Assembly (NCBI GenBank): GCA_022826745.1
Contig: JAJDUI010000012.1
Coordinates: 133,378 to 193,244, forward strand
From: Thermoanaerobaculia bacterium
Lineage (GTDB): Bacteria > Acidobacteriota > Thermoanaerobaculia > Multivoradales > Multivoraceae
Reading direction: 5' to 3'
DNA: 59,867 nucleotides
A model generated the notes under the pieces. That model was not told the DNA's origin. It ran no database searches and was given only the letters and a program-made list of their open reading frames with translations. Below are positions 59,143 through 59,867 of this stretch, piece by piece (position 1 is the first letter of the stretch; each line of letters begins with the position of its first letter). The position numbers and the translations under genes were made by a program.

Positions 59143-59867
59143 ATGAACACGCCTCGAAACATACCTGTCACGATCCTCACCGGCTTCCTTGGCTCCGGCA
59201 AGACGACCCTGCTGAACCGGATCCTGAAGGAGGAGCACGGCAAGCGCGTCGCCGTGATCGAGAACGAGTTCGGGGAGGTCGGCATCGATCAGGCGCTCGT
59301 CATCAACGCTGACGAGGAGATCTTCGAGATGTCGAACGGCTGCATCTGCTGCACGGTGCGCGGAGACCTGATTCGCGTGCTCGGCAAGCTCATGAAGCGC
59401 CGCGACAAGTTCGACTACGTGCTGGTGGAGACCACAGGGCTCGCCGATCCCGGTCCGGTCGCTCAGACCTTCTTCATGGACGACGAAATTCGCGCGGAGT
59501 TCTCGCTCGACGGAATCGTCACGCTCGTCGATGCAGCCCACATCGAGCAGCAGTTGGGGCGAAGCGACGAGAGCACCGAGCAAGTCGCGTTCGCGGACGT
59601 CCTCGTTCTGAACAAGACGGACCTCGTCGACGACGAGGCGCTCGACGGGCTCGAATCCCGGCTTCGGGAAATGAACCGAATGGCGCGAGTCGTGCGCAGC
59701 GAGCGGGCGAACGTTTCTGTCGACACGGTACTCAACCTCGGCGCCTTCGACCTGGACCAGGTGCTCGAGCGTCGTCCCACCTTCCTCGAGCCGGAGTATC
59801 CGTTCGAATGGACCGGAGTCTGGTCGCTCGATGTCGGCCGCTACGAGCTCAGCCTCGCCGATGGACC
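59143..59867 (+). CDS. CobW/COG0523-family GTPase (zinc chaperone type), 3' truncated
   Basis: The gene runs past the window end after 241 codons. It has the G1 motif GFLGSGKT (residues 14-21), the [10 protein letters not shown] segment, the metal-binding GCICC (Cys67, 69 and 70), a DxxG-like [10 protein letters not shown], and the guanine-specificity NKTD. COG0523 GTPases move zinc, cobalt or nickel into target proteins. Neighbouring Zur-type and CbiM-like genes favour a zinc-linked member. CAGGAGG ends 6 bases before ATG 59143. The C-terminal CobW_C domain is outside the window. Confidence 0.92.
   Translation, partial: MNTPRNIPVTILTGFLGSGKTTLLNRILKEEHGKRVAVIENEFGEVGIDQALVINADEEIFEMSNGCICCTVRGDLIRVLGKLMKRRDKFDYVLVETTGLADPGPVAQTFFMDDEIRAEFSLDGIVTLVDAAHIEQQLGRSDESTEQVAFADVLVLNKTDLVDDEALDGLESRLREMNRMARVVRSERANVSVDTVLNLGAFDLDQVLERRPTFLEPEYPFEWTGVWSLDVGRYELSLADG

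Overview
This is a high-G+C (mostly about 65-70%) bacterial window of ordinary chromosomal texture. Genes are dense, many starts have AGGAG-type ribosome sites, and many gene junctions overlap by a few bases. No rRNA, tRNA, CRISPR array, integrase or transposase was found. The mix of acyl-CoA metabolism, three luciferase-like (LLM) oxidoreductases, secreted hydrolases, a PQQ-type dehydrogenase, copper amine oxidases and large secreted leucine-rich-repeat/Calx-beta proteins suggests a diderm heterotroph, perhaps Acidobacteriota-like. That placement is inference; no marker gene fixes the taxon.

Layout. 1-7348: a fused enoyl-CoA hydratase/3-hydroxyacyl-CoA dehydrogenase, an LLM oxidoreductase with a non-ATG start, a small secreted protein, a type B carboxylesterase, an MFS transporter and a cupin. 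7349-8338: frameshifted remnants of minus-strand secreted-protein genes. 8339-16610: two tandem paralogous giant secreted proteins (plant-type LRRs, Calx-beta domains, a Pro-rich linker, a PKD domain and an unnamed C-terminal domain). The same C-terminal domain forms most of the small protein at 3168-3758. 16718-25454: an outer-membrane porin, a two-subunit aconitase X, an acyl-CoA synthetase, a zinc-free quinone oxidoreductase, an LLM oxidoreductase and a PQQ-type dehydrogenase.

25478-33701 (minus strand) is the most interesting region. It is a seven-gene operon with overlapping junctions: cysteine desulfurase, DndC-like PP-loop sulfurtransferase, DUF262/HNH (SspE/GmrSD-like) protein, compact SNF2 helicase, ParB-fold protein, a second ParB-like HTH protein, and an MBL/beta-CASP nuclease-like protein. 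Its G+C is visibly lower (53-62% in sampled lines, against about 70% next to it). It looks like a horizontally acquired DNA sulfur-modification and restriction/defence system that lacks DndB, DndD, DndE and SspB.

33795-44964: an NHL-propeller lipoprotein, a HupE/UreJ-like membrane protein, a serine hydrolase, a conserved protein of unknown role, a small secreted protein, a methyltransferase and two tandem copper amine oxidases. A mosaic palindromic repeat occurs three times between these genes. 45325-50612: a nitrogen-control group (amt, PII, and an unusually long GlnE with an ACT-like insert). 50733-55458: an S9 peptidase, a metallophosphatase lipoprotein and a third LLM oxidoreductase. 55520-56086: a NUDIX hydrolase. 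56117-59867: a metal (probably zinc) homeostasis cluster: Fur/Zur-type regulator, CbiM-CbiN-like fusion, CbiQ-CbiO-like fusion, small Cys protein and a CobW-family GTPase cut by the window end.
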